DNA of 64,000 bases from Clostridia bacterium (GCA_017380575.1 JAFODS010000042.1:1-64000), one strand, 5' to 3'. Counted from the first letter of the stretch, positions 17,705 through 26,124 are shown. The notes: generated by a model from the letters alone, not told the origin. Program-made: numbers and translations.

Positions 17705-17738
17705 CAAAAAATAGAGGCTCGACTTTTAAGCCGAGCCT
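17705..17738 (-). terminator. Terminator or attenuator before the secreted-protein gene
   Basis: Arms at 17715-17721 and 17732-17738 pair and are followed on the minus strand by a T run (17706-17711). It sits between the Cys-rich membrane protein gene and the secreted InlB-repeat gene, so expression of the latter is likely reduced or separately driven. Confidence 0.7.
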
Positions 17739-17754
17739 TTCATAATATTATTTG

Positions 17755-18450
17755 TTAATGTGAATGACAGGTTTTACCTTTTACTGATTTACCGCATTCG
17801 GGACACTTGGTGTCAACTGTGAATCTTACACAGGTGTTACCTGAACCCGTACCGACCTTCTTGCCGCATTCCTGACAGTATTCACAAGGGTCATTCTTCT
17901 CGGAATACCTCTCACATTTGGTAGGGTCATAACACGCATTTCCCCACTCGTCATAAGTGTAAAATGATTTACAGGAATGAGAACCGCAGTGCGGGCAACC
18001 CTTGTTTTCAAGCTGTACGATAAAATTATGGGTTTCTTTGCTGTCACAATGATGTCCCTTTTTTCCACAACTGTATTCTTTAACACTGTCGTTGCCGTTA
18101 CCGATTATCTCGTGATTTGACCCCGGCTTCACGGGTTCAGCAGGTTTGACATTATTCACCTGCTGCTGTGAGGGTTTCGGGGATGTAGGTTTTGTTGTTT
18201 CGGGTTCTTTGAGCTGAATAACCTCAATGCCTTTTTCGGTTGTGAGTTCTATGTCTTCAGTTTCCGAAATAATGTTGTCATCAATGATAAGTCCATCGAT
18301 GTTTTCACCCATTTCGGTTGTAGGCACAGTTGTTGTCTGCTCCGCATCATCTCCTGATGTTCTACCCACCGCTACGGCAATAATGATTGCTACCGCAACA
18401 ATGCCGATAATAAGAGCAAAAATCATTTTGTTTTTTTTGAGTTTCTTCAT
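17755..18450 (-). CDS. Membrane-anchored Cys-rich protein in the Tad locus
   Basis: One TM helix at residues 9-29 (IFALIIGIVAVAIIIAVAVG) is followed by an acidic and Thr/Pro-rich linker (residues 30-115). A C-terminal domain of about 110 residues holds some 14 cysteines in CxxC-type pairs (CPHCGSHSC, CEYCQECG, CPECGKSVKG). The topology predicts an extracellular Cys-rich domain, with metal-bound or disulfide-linked pairs. I do not recognise the family. It follows the TadE-like genes with a good AGGAGG site and may be a pilus accessory or tip protein. Confidence 0.7.
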   Translation of the reverse strand: MKKLKKNKMIFALIIGIVAVAIIIAVAVGRTSGDDAEQTTTVPTTEMGENIDGLIIDDNIISETEDIELTTEKGIEVIQLKEPETTKPTSPKPSQQQVNNVKPAEPVKPGSNHEIIGNGNDSVKEYSCGKKGHHCDSKETHNFIVQLENKGCPHCGSHSCKSFYTYDEWGNACYDPTKCERYSEKNDPCEYCQECGKKVGTGSGNTCVRFTVDTKCPECGKSVKGKTCHSH

Positions 18451-18469
18451 TTTAGTTTCCTCCTACACT

Positions 18470-18949
18470 TTAGAATTTTTCGGTTAATACAGATGTTACC
18501 TCTAAGGGTATATTTACAGCCGGGATCTCATTTCCTGCAAACCATATCGGGATTGAAAGCGTGTAATTTACAACAAGTTCAAGCTCGTTTTCCTCTCGGA
18601 AGCTGAGGGTAGGTTCGGTTATGTGAAACAGCTCCTGTCCGTCTGTATCTATACTATACAGCATTCCGGTTTCTGTTTCCAATGTGCAAAATGAGATAAG
18701 CTCATTACGAAATTCATCCGCATCAATAACCTCGGTATAATCATTACCCTGTTTGATACTGTTATATATTTCTGTCGAGTTCTGAGTCACAAAGCTATCA
18801 AGAACAACCTTTGTGTTTTCTCTCATTATCTCTACCTTAGATATAGAAGCTGAATAGGTAAAAATCATTGCAAATATCATTGCGAATATTAAAACAAAAA
18901 CACAGGGGACAATGTATCCCTCCGCTTTAGTTGATTTAAAACTCTTCAT
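18470..18949 (-). CDS. TadE/TadF-like pseudopilin
   Basis: The start MKSFKSTK is preceded by an AGGTG site; an earlier in-frame ATG at 18967 lies inside the previous gene. A short basic leader with AEGY is followed by one long hydrophobic helix (about residues 14-34) and a roughly 120-residue extracellular domain. This is the build of TadE/TadF minor pilins, which prime or stabilise Tad pili. The AEGY sequence before the helix matches the same element in the three main pilins and the neighbouring TadE-like protein, so all five may be processed by one prepilin peptidase. Confidence 0.7.
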   Translation of the reverse strand: MKSFKSTKAEGYIVPCVFVLIFAMIFAMIFTYSASISKVEIMRENTKVVLDSFVTQNSTEIYNSIKQGNDYTEVIDADEFRNELISFCTLETETGMLYSIDTDGQELFHITEPTLSFREENELELVVNYTLSIPIWFAGNEIPAVNIPLEVTSVLTEKF

Positions 18950-18957
18950 TTTTACAC

Positions 18958-19368
18958 CTACTTCCAATACTTTTCCGAAATACCCGACCTGTGGCTGGTA
19001 ACGGTTACGGGTATTCTGAACATACCGAGTCCCTGCACATAAGTCTGCACGGACACATAAACATCCATCTGATCTCCGAGCTGAACTCTTTTGTAGGTGG
19101 CATTGAAATATTCCTCTGCATCAGTTGTTACATTGAAGTCAAAAAACTGACCCTGTAACCCTTCGACCCTTTCATCAAACTCACTGTCGAAGCAACCGTT
19201 GAATGTGGCTGTTTCAATGAGCTGACCGGATATTTCATCGAGATCCTGTTTAAGAGTCATAAACTGAAAGATATTGAGAACTACGACAACTACCATCATC
19301 ATAGCGAAAATGCCGACTACAACATCTATATAACCTTCACCTTTTTTTGAAGTAATAATCTTTTTCAT
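18958..19368 (-). CDS. TadE-like minor pilin
   Basis: 136 residues: a basic leader (MKKIITSKKGEGYID), one hydrophobic helix rich in Val and Met (about residues 15-35) and a C-terminal domain of about 100 residues with beta character. The leader-helix layout matches TadE-like minor pilins of Gram-positive Tad systems; some database families of this type carry a DUF4320 label. It lies between the TadC-like gene and a second TadE-like gene, and an AGGTGG site precedes the start. It probably forms a minor component of the pilus. Confidence 0.7.
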   Translation of the reverse strand: MKKIITSKKGEGYIDVVVGIFAMMMVVVVVLNIFQFMTLKQDLDEISGQLIETATFNGCFDSEFDERVEGLQGQFFDFNVTTDAEEYFNATYKRVQLGDQMDVYVSVQTYVQGLGMFRIPVTVTSHRSGISEKYWK

Positions 19369-19380
19369 TTTCCACCTCCG

Positions 19381-20253
19381 TTAGCCAAAGAGAACACCGA
19401 TAGATGAAACTATCTGAACAAGAATCACTACAACATAAATGAGCATAAAACAGAAAAGAAGACACATCGAAAGTCTCTTTACTTTCTTCGGTATCTTCTC
19501 AGCTTCAAGTTTTAAATGTTGTCTTTGAAAATCTGCAAATTTCATTGAAAGCGAATTCCAATAAGCAGTATTGACATCACCTCTATTGATAGAGATAAGT
19601 CCTCTGCAGACGTCACTCATAAGGGGTGAACCTACTCTTGCTTCAAGTCTTGTAATCGCAACCTCAGTATTGCCCGAGTGCATATCTGCAGCAGTAATAT
19701 CAAGCTCGTGTTTGAGTTCGGGTCCTGCATTTTTAGCAAAGGACTCAATCATTTCAATAACGTCTTTACTGTGCATAAGTGATTTTTCAATCTTGAACAC
19801 AAATCTCGGAAGCTCATATTCAATTCTTGCTCTCTTTTTCTTAATTCTGTTGGAAATACCCTTCATATTCATTCGATACAGAATGAAAGCGAGGAAGATA
19901 ATCACGGGAGAAAGAATCGGAAAAATAAAGAGAACAGGAATTGCGAATACACCGATAATGAGTGATTTTACAATAGCATTTGCCATAAACATTTCGGGTG
20001 TAATATCCATCTGTGCAGTTCTCAAGTCAGACTCCAACTGACCTTTTTTATATTCATTAAGCCTGAGTTTCCTTGCGATAAATGAAGCAAATGATGAAAG
20101 CCATACATCAATACTGCTTGTTTTCTCCTTTTGCTGTTTTGCAAGGTTGTTGACTGCCTTTGATGTTCTCATATACGGAATACGGAAACGGTCTGCAAGT
20201 ATCATAAACAAGCCGATTCCTATAAGAACACCGACACATATTTTCATTATCAT
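19381..20253 (-). CDS. tadC: TadC-like inner-membrane platform protein
   Basis: 290 residues with an N-terminal TM helix (about 3-20), a cytoplasmic stretch, two central TM helices (about 88-130), a second cytoplasmic four-helix region (EYELPRFVFKIEKSLMHSKDV) and a C-terminal TM helix (about 262-288). This is the T2SSF topology of TadC. With TadB it forms the membrane platform that couples the TadA ATPase to pilin insertion. A GGAGG site lies before the start, and it follows the TadB-like gene by 12 bases. Assignment as TadC rather than TadB rests on order after tadA-tadB. Confidence 0.85.
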   Translation of the reverse strand: MIMKICVGVLIGIGLFMILADRFRIPYMRTSKAVNNLAKQQKEKTSSIDVWLSSFASFIARKLRLNEYKKGQLESDLRTAQMDITPEMFMANAIVKSLIIGVFAIPVLFIFPILSPVIIFLAFILYRMNMKGISNRIKKKRARIEYELPRFVFKIEKSLMHSKDVIEMIESFAKNAGPELKHELDITAADMHSGNTEVAITRLEARVGSPLMSDVCRGLISINRGDVNTAYWNSLSMKFADFQRQHLKLEAEKIPKKVKRLSMCLLFCFMLIYVVVILVQIVSSIGVLFG

Positions 20254-20265
20254 CAGACCGCCTCC

Positions 20266-21189
20266 TTATCTTTTGTATTCTACGGGTTTTGTGAACTTGA
20301 GCATAAAGAAATATGTCACAACTATCACAATACCGCACACACCGAGTACGACCTTACCGGGTGTTTCAAATATGAGTGTATGAAACCAATCTTTATTAAG
20401 AACATAAAGAAGTGGGATGTTACCTACTACAAGACCGACCATTGTGTAGTATTCAGTCCTTACTGCTGACATCATTGTGTTAAGCTCATTATTAACGATA
20501 CGCACATCGGTGAGCTTTGAAACAATCGGCTGCAGGGTATCTTTCATCTCCTGATTATCCTGACACTGTATAAGGGTATCAACCCATTCGCGGAAGATTT
20601 CATCATCTACCTTGCCTTTAAGTTTATACAATGCCTGTTTAACACTTGAAGATATTGCCAAAGCATCACCGACAAAAGCCGTGAAGCTTTCTTTAAGCGG
20701 TGGCTTGATATACAGTAAATTCTCCTGAACAGCCGATATGATATTACCGTCTCTTGAATACGATGTGGTAATAATAGAAAGTGCGGTTTCAAGCTCTTCC
20801 TTAGTCTGCCTTTCATATATGGCGATAATATTACGCACATAGATGAACGGTATCATAGCAAAAGCTACTGAAAAAGCCGGGATAAGGAACACGTTATCAA
20901 TAAGAACTGCAACAACGGCACCCACAGCAAAGAGAACTAACGCAGAGGAACATACCAATGCGAATTTACCTTCTTTACCGCACGATGCCAGAGCTGATTG
21001 CAGATATTCAAGCTTTGCACCGAGGCCCTTTCTGTTCTTTCCGGCTCTGAGTGCTCTTGCTCTGTCACGAAGATTAGGTTTCTTTGATATAACGGAACTT
21101 ATATCCTGTGAAATCTGCTCCGGTGTCAGATTCAGAAAACACACGATTGCTATAATAAGGAACAATGAAGCAATCATCGGGAGTATCAT
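20266..21189 (-). CDS. tadB: TadB-like inner-membrane platform protein
   Basis: 307 residues with an N-terminal TM helix, a central TM pair (about residues 75-115, ALVCSSALVLFAVGAVVAVL), a cytoplasmic domain (ELETALSIITTSYSRDGNI) and C-terminal hydrophobic segments (about 230-300). This matches the T2SSF-type platform protein TadB. Its ATG overlaps the tadA stop by four bases, and tadC follows within 12 bases, so tadA-tadB-tadC are translationally linked as in known tad operons. Confidence 0.85.
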   Translation of the reverse strand: MILPMIASLFLIIAIVCFLNLTPEQISQDISSVISKKPNLRDRARALRAGKNRKGLGAKLEYLQSALASCGKEGKFALVCSSALVLFAVGAVVAVLIDNVFLIPAFSVAFAMIPFIYVRNIIAIYERQTKEELETALSIITTSYSRDGNIISAVQENLLYIKPPLKESFTAFVGDALAISSSVKQALYKLKGKVDDEIFREWVDTLIQCQDNQEMKDTLQPIVSKLTDVRIVNNELNTMMSAVRTEYYTMVGLVVGNIPLLYVLNKDWFHTLIFETPGKVVLGVCGIVIVVTYFFMLKFTKPVEYKR

Positions 21190-22499
21190 TTATAATCCGC
21201 TCCCTTCTTTAAAAACTTTTTTAATTCCTCCTGCGGAACACCGAACTGCAGGAGCTTTCTTTTAAGACTTTCTGACATTATTTCAGGCTGTTCAAAATAG
21301 CCTTCCGTAACATATCTGCCGTCTACGATTTCATTTTTGGTGATATTGAATCTGAAAAGAGTGTGATAGACCCTATCACCGTTGGGAAGTATTTCACACT
21401 CGGAAATGTCCATTATCTTTCTTTCGTTGTTTTCAAGTTTATGCGTATATACAACTATGGGAAAAGCCTGTCCTGCCTGCATAAGAGAAGTTTTAAAATC
21501 GATGGGGAAACGCTTCTGGCAAAGAAGTGCGATTCGCATATGTGCTGAATCAGCCGCAAATGCGTGAACTGTTGATACAACCGTATGACCTGTAAGGCTT
21601 GCTTCAACTGCCGAATAACATTCAACATCTCGCATTTCGCCGACACAAACAATATCGGGATTGAAACGAAGTGATGCTACAACAAGGTCTTCCTGAGTTA
21701 TATCAAATGCAGGGTTATCGGAAGGACGGGAAAGAGTATGGACTACATTATTTACTACTCTGCCCTTTTTCTTTCGGACAAGGGAAAGTTCTCTCGAACC
21801 TGTTTCAATGGTGAACACTCGCTTACCGTCAGGAATTGTGGTAAGCAGTGCATTAAGAAGTGTTGTTTTACCTGAGCTGGTAGCACCTGCTACAACCATA
21901 GATACACCGTAACGCATACACATACAAAGAAAATCAATCATCTTTTCGGTTGCATTGCCTGAGGATATAATCTGCTCATTATTAACTCTTGACGGATGCA
22001 AAAGTCGTATTGAAACACTGACACCCACTTCATTGTCAACAATAGGTTCTTTGAGTGCCGTAATACGGGTATTATTAGGCAAATGACCCTGTGACATAGG
22101 AGTAGAGTTGTCGATAATCATACCTGAATGATGAAGCAAACGCTTAACAATATCAACAGCATGAGATGCGGAACGGAAATGTTCTCTTACTTTTACTGTC
22201 CTGCCTGAAGTATAGGTAACGGCAATATCATTCCAGGCATTGATGTTGATTTCTTCAATGTTATCTCTGCCGAGATATTTGGTAAGAATAGAGTATTCAG
22301 CCATTTCTGAATAGAGTTTGTCTACCAATTGACTCTGCGAAATTCCTTCAACATAATAGCCGCCGGCAATAAGATAGTTTTCTATATATGTCCTAAGCTG
22401 TGGCAATTTGCTTGAATCAGACAGTGCCGCCGCATAACGGGAAGAGATATGCTCCTGAATCATTGAAAGCAGCTCTACAAAATCAATTTTCTTTTGCAT
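21186..22499 (-). CDS. tadA: TadA/CpaF-type pilus assembly ATPase
   Basis: 437 residues of the VirB11/PilB-like secretion ATPase superfamily. The N-terminal domain is followed by the ATPase core with Walker A AGATSSGKTTLLNALL near residue 200, the Asp box and Walker B region IVCVGEMRD (Glu-Met-Arg-Asp), and a His box in GHTVVSTVHAFA. It energises Tad pilus assembly at the cytoplasmic face of the membrane, together with TadB and TadC. CpaF family members also occur in some conjugative elements, but the adjacent TadB/C, pilin and prepilin peptidase genes support pilus assembly. Confidence 0.92.
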   Translation of the reverse strand: MQKKIDFVELLSMIQEHISSRYAAALSDSSKLPQLRTYIENYLIAGGYYVEGISQSQLVDKLYSEMAEYSILTKYLGRDNIEEININAWNDIAVTYTSGRTVKVREHFRSASHAVDIVKRLLHHSGMIIDNSTPMSQGHLPNNTRITALKEPIVDNEVGVSVSIRLLHPSRVNNEQIISSGNATEKMIDFLCMCMRYGVSMVVAGATSSGKTTLLNALLTTIPDGKRVFTIETGSRELSLVRKKKGRVVNNVVHTLSRPSDNPAFDITQEDLVVASLRFNPDIVCVGEMRDVECYSAVEASLTGHTVVSTVHAFAADSAHMRIALLCQKRFPIDFKTSLMQAGQAFPIVVYTHKLENNERKIMDISECEILPNGDRVYHTLFRFNITKNEIVDGRYVTEGYFEQPEIMSESLKRKLLQFGVPQEELKKFLKKGADYK

Positions 22500-22528
22500 T
22501 ATTTAATCTCCGTTCAAATAGTTTTCTT

Positions 22529-22780
22529 TTACGGCTTTTCACCGATTACCGTTTCGCAACCAACTTCCGCGATTTCGGAATTTTCAGGCTTACTATCAAC
22601 AGCAAACAAACTCTTCTGAATTCTTTCGCTACCCGTATTGCCGGATTCTTCAGTCTCTACGGGAGTTACTGTATCTTTTTTGTCAGGGATACAATAATTC
22701 TCCTTGATTACCATAGCAATAAGTGTTGACAACGATGTAGCAACAGCTACTGCTGCAAAAAGTTTAACAACCTTTTTCAT
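22529..22780 (-). CDS. Small single-TM or secreted protein, unknown
   Basis: The start MKKVVKLF lies after an AAAGGATG site. One hydrophobic helix (about residues 6-26, FAAVAVATSLSTLIAMVI) is followed by an acidic, Thr/Glu-rich tail of about 55 residues with a single Cys. It sits between the TadZ-like and TadA genes with short gaps, so it is part of the pilus operon. It could be a small accessory membrane protein or a secreted peptide. No family is recognised. Confidence 0.6.
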   Translation of the reverse strand: MKKVVKLFAAVAVATSLSTLIAMVIKENYCIPDKKDTVTPVETEESGNTGSERIQKSLFAVDSKPENSEIAEVGCETVIGEKP

Positions 22781-22797
22781 TAGGATCATCCTTTCTT

Positions 22798-23523
22798 TTA
22801 CATAATTTTATTAATGATATCTGATATTTCTTTGCGGTACTTCTTGTCTTTTGCTCTTTCATAAAGCAAACCGTCGAGATGCTGACTTCTTATCTGCTTA
22901 CTGAACGGCAGAATGTGTGAGATGTTTTTAACATGGGTTTTGACATCGTCAATGGGTGAAAACAATTCATTTTCATTAACATTGAGAACTCTTATAGCTC
23001 TGTGTGCATGGTCTCCCAAGACAATTTCATTGGATGCAAGATACACCATACTTTTAAGGTCGGGAGAAAGTACCATAACTACATTATCTGCCCTGCCTAA
23101 AGCATACTGTGAAATGAGGTCTCTTTCTTCATCCGTGCAATCGACAAAAACATAACCTGCCATTTTATTGAGCACATCAAAAAGATTTTGCACCTTATCG
23201 TCTGTCAGTTCGGGATAACTGAACTTGTTCTCACCTGATTTGAAGCCGAGACAACCAAAGTTCTGCATTGCTTTAACGGTTACAAGATGATTAAGGATAT
23301 CTTCTTCATAAACATCTGTCTTATTGAGCATATTACCGAGAGAAAAAAGACTATCAGGTGTATAGTTAGGGAAAAGTACACCCAGGGCAGGAACCTTCAG
23401 TGAAGGTGAAATATATATTACTCCTCCGCTTGATGTTGCACAGTAAAGCTCCTGTGCAAGTTTGAGAGTAACGGTTGTTTTACCGCTGCCGGGTGAACCG
23501 ATCACAGCAATGATTTTAGCCAT
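22798..23523 (-). CDS. TadZ/CpaE-like P-loop ATPase
   Basis: 241 residues from the ATG at 23523, which overlaps the upstream cpaB-like stop by eight bases. It opens with MAKIIAVIGSPGSGKTTVTLK, a P-loop in a MinD/SIMIBI-like layout, but without the deviant KGGxGKT lysine typical of MinD and TadZ. A VFVDCTDEERD segment supplies the Walker B-like strand. TadZ/CpaE proteins place the Tad machinery at a cell site; position next to tadA and cpaB supports that role here. The non-deviant P-loop is a departure from the textbook family. Confidence 0.7.
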   Translation of the reverse strand: MAKIIAVIGSPGSGKTTVTLKLAQELYCATSSGGVIYISPSLKVPALGVLFPNYTPDSLFSLGNMLNKTDVYEEDILNHLVTVKAMQNFGCLGFKSGENKFSYPELTDDKVQNLFDVLNKMAGYVFVDCTDEERDLISQYALGRADNVVMVLSPDLKSMVYLASNEIVLGDHAHRAIRVLNVNENELFSPIDDVKTHVKNISHILPFSKQIRSQHLDGLLYERAKDKKYRKEISDIINKIM

Positions 23524-24250
23524 TCTTATCACCCTCACTTGCATTCTTTTTTATAAAGAAATCATCCTGAGCTTTAAGAAACTTGTTTGCCGTAGATTCA
23601 TCTCCTCTGTAAACAAGAGCAACGTGCATTACTGCACTTTCCTCATAATTAGCAAGGATTTTAGCCTGTTCAACGGACACAAGCACCGTTATTGTTGTGG
23701 GAAGCTCAAAACTTCCGTCTTCATTCTCCACTACATCGTTTTCATCAATACCGCCTGATGTTGTTGTAGTGATTACCTTGACATATTTAAGAGCTGCAGG
23801 GACTTCGGTTTTATCGTCTTTATCGGTTACATAAATACTTACAACGTCACCGTTTTCGAGCTTACCTGAAAGACCTCCTGCAAAAGAGTTTATTGTAATA
23901 CTCATAGCGACCTTATCGCCTTTGAGTGATGCCAATACATCATTCGATGTATTCGCGTTATCTGTTATTTTGCTTTCGGTTGCAAAATCACCTTTGAAAA
24001 TATCTGCTGTCGCATACTTACCGACAACCATTTTCTTGTCTTTGATCACCTTTTCGGGAAGTGCGGAATCAGAGATTTTAACAAGCTCAACATCTGTATC
24101 TTTAATCTCTGTTCCGTGAGATACATCGGTTACAAACCGGACTACCTCCGTTTTCTTGTCAGAGATATTATTTACAAGCGGTGATACAAGGAATGTTACC
24201 GCTACCGCAAGTACAATACAGACAATGCCTATCACTGTTCTGTTTTTCAT
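23516..24250 (-). CDS. cpaB: CpaB/RcpC-like pilus assembly protein (SAF domain)
   Basis: 244 residues with an N-terminal TM helix (about 6-24) and an SAF domain (about residues 38-100, with VSHGTEIKDTDVELVKIS, VVGKYATADIFKGD). A C-terminal beta-rich segment includes SLKGDKVAMSITINSFAGG and LENGDVVSIYVTD. This is the pattern of CpaB/RcpC. In Gram-negative Tad systems it helps the secretin channel; in a Gram-positive cell, which has no secretin, it may bind the cell wall or guide the pilus. The gene overlaps the neighbouring small gene by four bases. Confidence 0.8.
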   Translation of the reverse strand: MKNRTVIGIVCIVLAVAVTFLVSPLVNNISDKKTEVVRFVTDVSHGTEIKDTDVELVKISDSALPEKVIKDKKMVVGKYATADIFKGDFATESKITDNANTSNDVLASLKGDKVAMSITINSFAGGLSGKLENGDVVSIYVTDKDDKTEVPAALKYVKVITTTTSGGIDENDVVENEDGSFELPTTITVLVSVEQAKILANYEESAVMHVALVYRGDESTANKFLKAQDDFFIKKNASEGDKNG

Positions 24251-24438
24251 TTGTTTTCAACTCCTTCGTTACAAAAATCCCGTGCGATTACTTCGGGAGG
24301 GGAAGTAACAAAAGTTATAAAGGTTCTGTCAAAATCTTCCCTTGATACTACAAGCTCTCTACCGTCTGAGTATATGAGCTTTACTTTGTTCTCATCTATA
24401 TTCTCCCAATTGACGAGAGAAACGGGATCCTTATTCAT
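24247..24438 (-). CDS. Small soluble Tad-locus protein, unknown
   Basis: 63 residues (MNKDPVSLVNWENIDENK, ending FCNEGVENK), acidic, with a beta-hairpin-like segment VKLIYSDGRELVVSREDF. A strong AAGGAGG site precedes the start, and its stop overlaps the cpaB start, so translation of the two is coupled. No TM or known motif. It is likely a real gene because of the site and overlap, but the function is unknown. Confidence 0.65.
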   Translation of the reverse strand: MNKDPVSLVNWENIDENKVKLIYSDGRELVVSREDFDRTFITFVTSPPEVIARDFCNEGVENK

Positions 24439-24450
24439 ACCTATACCTCC

Positions 24451-25122
24451 TTAGCAGAAATACATCAGCATAAAGCCAATGCTTAAATACGGAACGAGTG
24501 GGAACGCTTTACCTTTTGTCTTGGATTTGTGATTGAAATATATATTGCAGATTATCGCAAGGAAAAGACCGATAATAAGACCAGCTATACTTTTTGAAAA
24601 TCCAAGCAGGAAGGAACAAGCGGCAGACAGTTTAACATCTGCACCTCCAAGTCTGTTTTTGCTTACCGCAGCACAGATCAATAACATTCCGCCTGTTATA
24701 AGACCGCTTAAAATCATCTTCGGAACCGCTGAAGATACTACTCCTATAAAGCCTGTAACAAATATCAGAACCGAAACAAAATCTTTTACTTCGTGTGTCT
24801 GAATATCCGATACCGAAGCATAAAGAAGAATCAGCATAAAGATAATTCCTTTAACAAGCTCCATTGACCAACCGAAAGCAATTTGCATACTTGACACAAG
24901 AATAATACTGATACAGTAATATATTGGAATTTTTTTGTTTTCTTTCTGAAAACCGGGAGTTTTATTAACTATGAGCTTTGTTATTTTGTGTATTGTAAGA
25001 TAAAAAAGAAAAATACATATAAGCCTTAATAAATTCGGAAGGATATCCTCATAGTTCAGCTCTGTTAATCTTTCGATTGGCATAAGTCCTATCGGTCCTA
25101 TTGGTTGTATAAATCTTGTCAT
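24451..25122 (-). CDS. Prepilin peptidase (TadV/CpaA-like, A24 family)
   Basis: The start MTRFIQPIGP at 25122 follows a GAGGACT site; a GTG at 25137 is the alternative. About 223 residues with some six TM helices. The two catalytic aspartates of A24 peptidases are visible: one in SVSDIQTHEVKDF and one in LGGADVKLSAA, where the family GxGD motif reads GGAD. This enzyme cleaves prepilin leaders at the inner membrane. It lies directly after the three pilin genes and before cpaB. The GGAD variant and the unusual pilin leader may go together. Confidence 0.8.
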   Translation of the reverse strand: MTRFIQPIGPIGLMPIERLTELNYEDILPNLLRLICIFLFYLTIHKITKLIVNKTPGFQKENKKIPIYYCISIILVSSMQIAFGWSMELVKGIIFMLILLYASVSDIQTHEVKDFVSVLIFVTGFIGVVSSAVPKMILSGLITGGMLLICAAVSKNRLGGADVKLSAACSFLLGFSKSIAGLIIGLFLAIICNIYFNHKSKTKGKAFPLVPYLSIGFMLMYFC

Positions 25123-25141
25123 ATTATCAGTCCTCACAAAT

Positions 25142-25171
25142 ATGGGCGAAACAGTTACCTGCTCCGCCCAT
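25142..25171 (-). terminator. Hairpin between pilin and prepilin peptidase genes
   Basis: Seven-base arms at 25142-25148 and 25165-25171 pair perfectly. Only a weak T tract follows, so it may be a partial terminator or an mRNA-stabilising hairpin that keeps pilin levels above those of the assembly genes. Confidence 0.5.
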
Positions 25172-25182
25172 AAAATTTATAT

Positions 25183-25458
25183 TTAACCTGCGTATTCAAA
25201 CAACTTATATACTCTATCTCCGACTGTCGGTCCGATTACATCATTAAACAGTGAATAAAGCAAAGTGAGCAGTAAAGCTCCGAGCACAACTGCGATAAGA
25301 ACCTTTACACCCGTATCAACATAGCCTTCCGCTGAGCTTGCACTGAGCACGGTTCTGAATCTGCCGAACATCTTATTGCATACTTTCTTATAAAAAGTCT
25401 GTACAAGACAGATAAGGCTTATGATAAGGGTTTTAATAAAGTGAATCAACTTAATCAT
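25183..25458 (-). CDS. Flp-like pilin, copy 3
   Basis: 91 residues: a basic, partly hydrophobic N-terminus, then SSAEGYVDTGVKVLIAVVLG leading into one TM helix and a short tail ending YKLFEYAG. It shares this core with the two upstream paralogues. Small size, single helix and tandem copies beside a prepilin peptidase are the marks of Flp pilins. Unlike the other two, its N-terminal part is itself hydrophobic (IKTLIISLICLVQTFY), so the leader may be a second membrane segment. AAAGGAG precedes the start. Confidence 0.7.
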   Translation of the reverse strand: MIKLIHFIKTLIISLICLVQTFYKKVCNKMFGRFRTVLSASSAEGYVDTGVKVLIAVVLGALLLTLLYSLFNDVIGPTVGDRVYKLFEYAG

Positions 25459-25470
25459 GTTTTATCTCCT

Positions 25471-25770
25471 TTAACCTGCATAATTGAACAGCTCAATGAC
25501 CTTTGCCTTTACATTCGGCATAATTGTGTCGTTGAAGAGAGCATAAAGGAGTGCGAGCAGAAGTGCACCAAGAACAACAGCGATAAGCACCTTAACGCCT
25601 GTATCTACATAAGCTTCTGCGGCTGTACCGCCGAGAACTGCACGAAATCTTACGTTGAGCATCGATTCAACTGTGGCAAAGAAAAGCTTGACTTTACTTA
25701 CAATATTCTGCACCTTGTTCTGTGCCTTACTTACAAGATTCTTTACCTTTGACTTAAACTTATTAAACAT
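25471..25770 (-). CDS. Flp-like pilin, copy 2
   Basis: 99 residues: a strongly basic leader (KFKSKVKNLVSKAQNKVQN), then TAAEAYVDTGVKVLIAVVLG and a TM helix, ending VIELFNYAG. The core is nearly identical to copies 1 and 3. The leader, about 50 residues, is longer than in classic Flp prepilins. The gene follows an AGAGG site and lies 12 bases before copy 3. Likely one of the major pilins of the Tad-type fibre; an alternative is a small membrane protein of the element unrelated to pili. Confidence 0.7.
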   Translation of the reverse strand: MFNKFKSKVKNLVSKAQNKVQNIVSKVKLFFATVESMLNVRFRAVLGGTAAEAYVDTGVKVLIAVVLGALLLALLYALFNDTIMPNVKAKVIELFNYAG

Positions 25771-25795
25771 AAAATTACCTCTTTCTTAAAATTTT

Positions 25796-25823
25796 TGAGC
25801 ACCCGTTATCTTACGGATGCTCA
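25796..25823 (-). terminator. Hairpin after pilin copy 1
   Basis: An 11-base arm beginning TGAGCA at 25796 pairs, with one mismatch, with the arm ending TGCTCA at 25823. On the minus strand AAAAATTTT follows. It lies between pilin copy 1 and copy 2 and probably terminates part of the transcripts, so copy 1 would be made in excess. Confidence 0.65.
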
Positions 25824-25846
25824 TTTGTTGTTTTTATTGATTTGTG

Positions 25847-26104
25847 TTAACCTGCGTAGTTAAAAAGCTCCTGAACCTTTGAGACTACGTTCGGCATAAT
25901 TGTGTCGTTGAAGAGTGCATAAAGAAGTGTGAGAACAAGCGCACCGAGAACAACTGCGATAAGCACCTTAACGCCTGTATCTACATAAGCTTCACCGACT
26001 GTACTTTCGACAATAGCATATGCCTTCTCAATAACACGGGCTGCACGGCGTTCCTTTGCCTTCTGAACCTTCTTCTGAATAAATGATTTAGTTTTATCAA
26101 ACAT
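25847..26104 (-). CDS. Flp-like pilin, copy 1
   Basis: The start MFDKTKSF follows a GGAGGT site, giving 85 residues. A basic leader (QKKVQKAKERRAARVIEKA) precedes TVGEAYVDTGVKVLIAVVLG and a TM helix ending ELFNYAG. It is the promoter-proximal pilin and is followed by a hairpin, suggesting that it is the most highly expressed copy. Core identity with copies 2 and 3 points to recent duplication within the element. Confidence 0.7.
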   Translation of the reverse strand: MFDKTKSFIQKKVQKAKERRAARVIEKAYAIVESTVGEAYVDTGVKVLIAVVLGALVLTLLYALFNDTIMPNVVSKVQELFNYAG

Positions 26105-26124
26105 ATTTTTTACCTCCAAAATTT

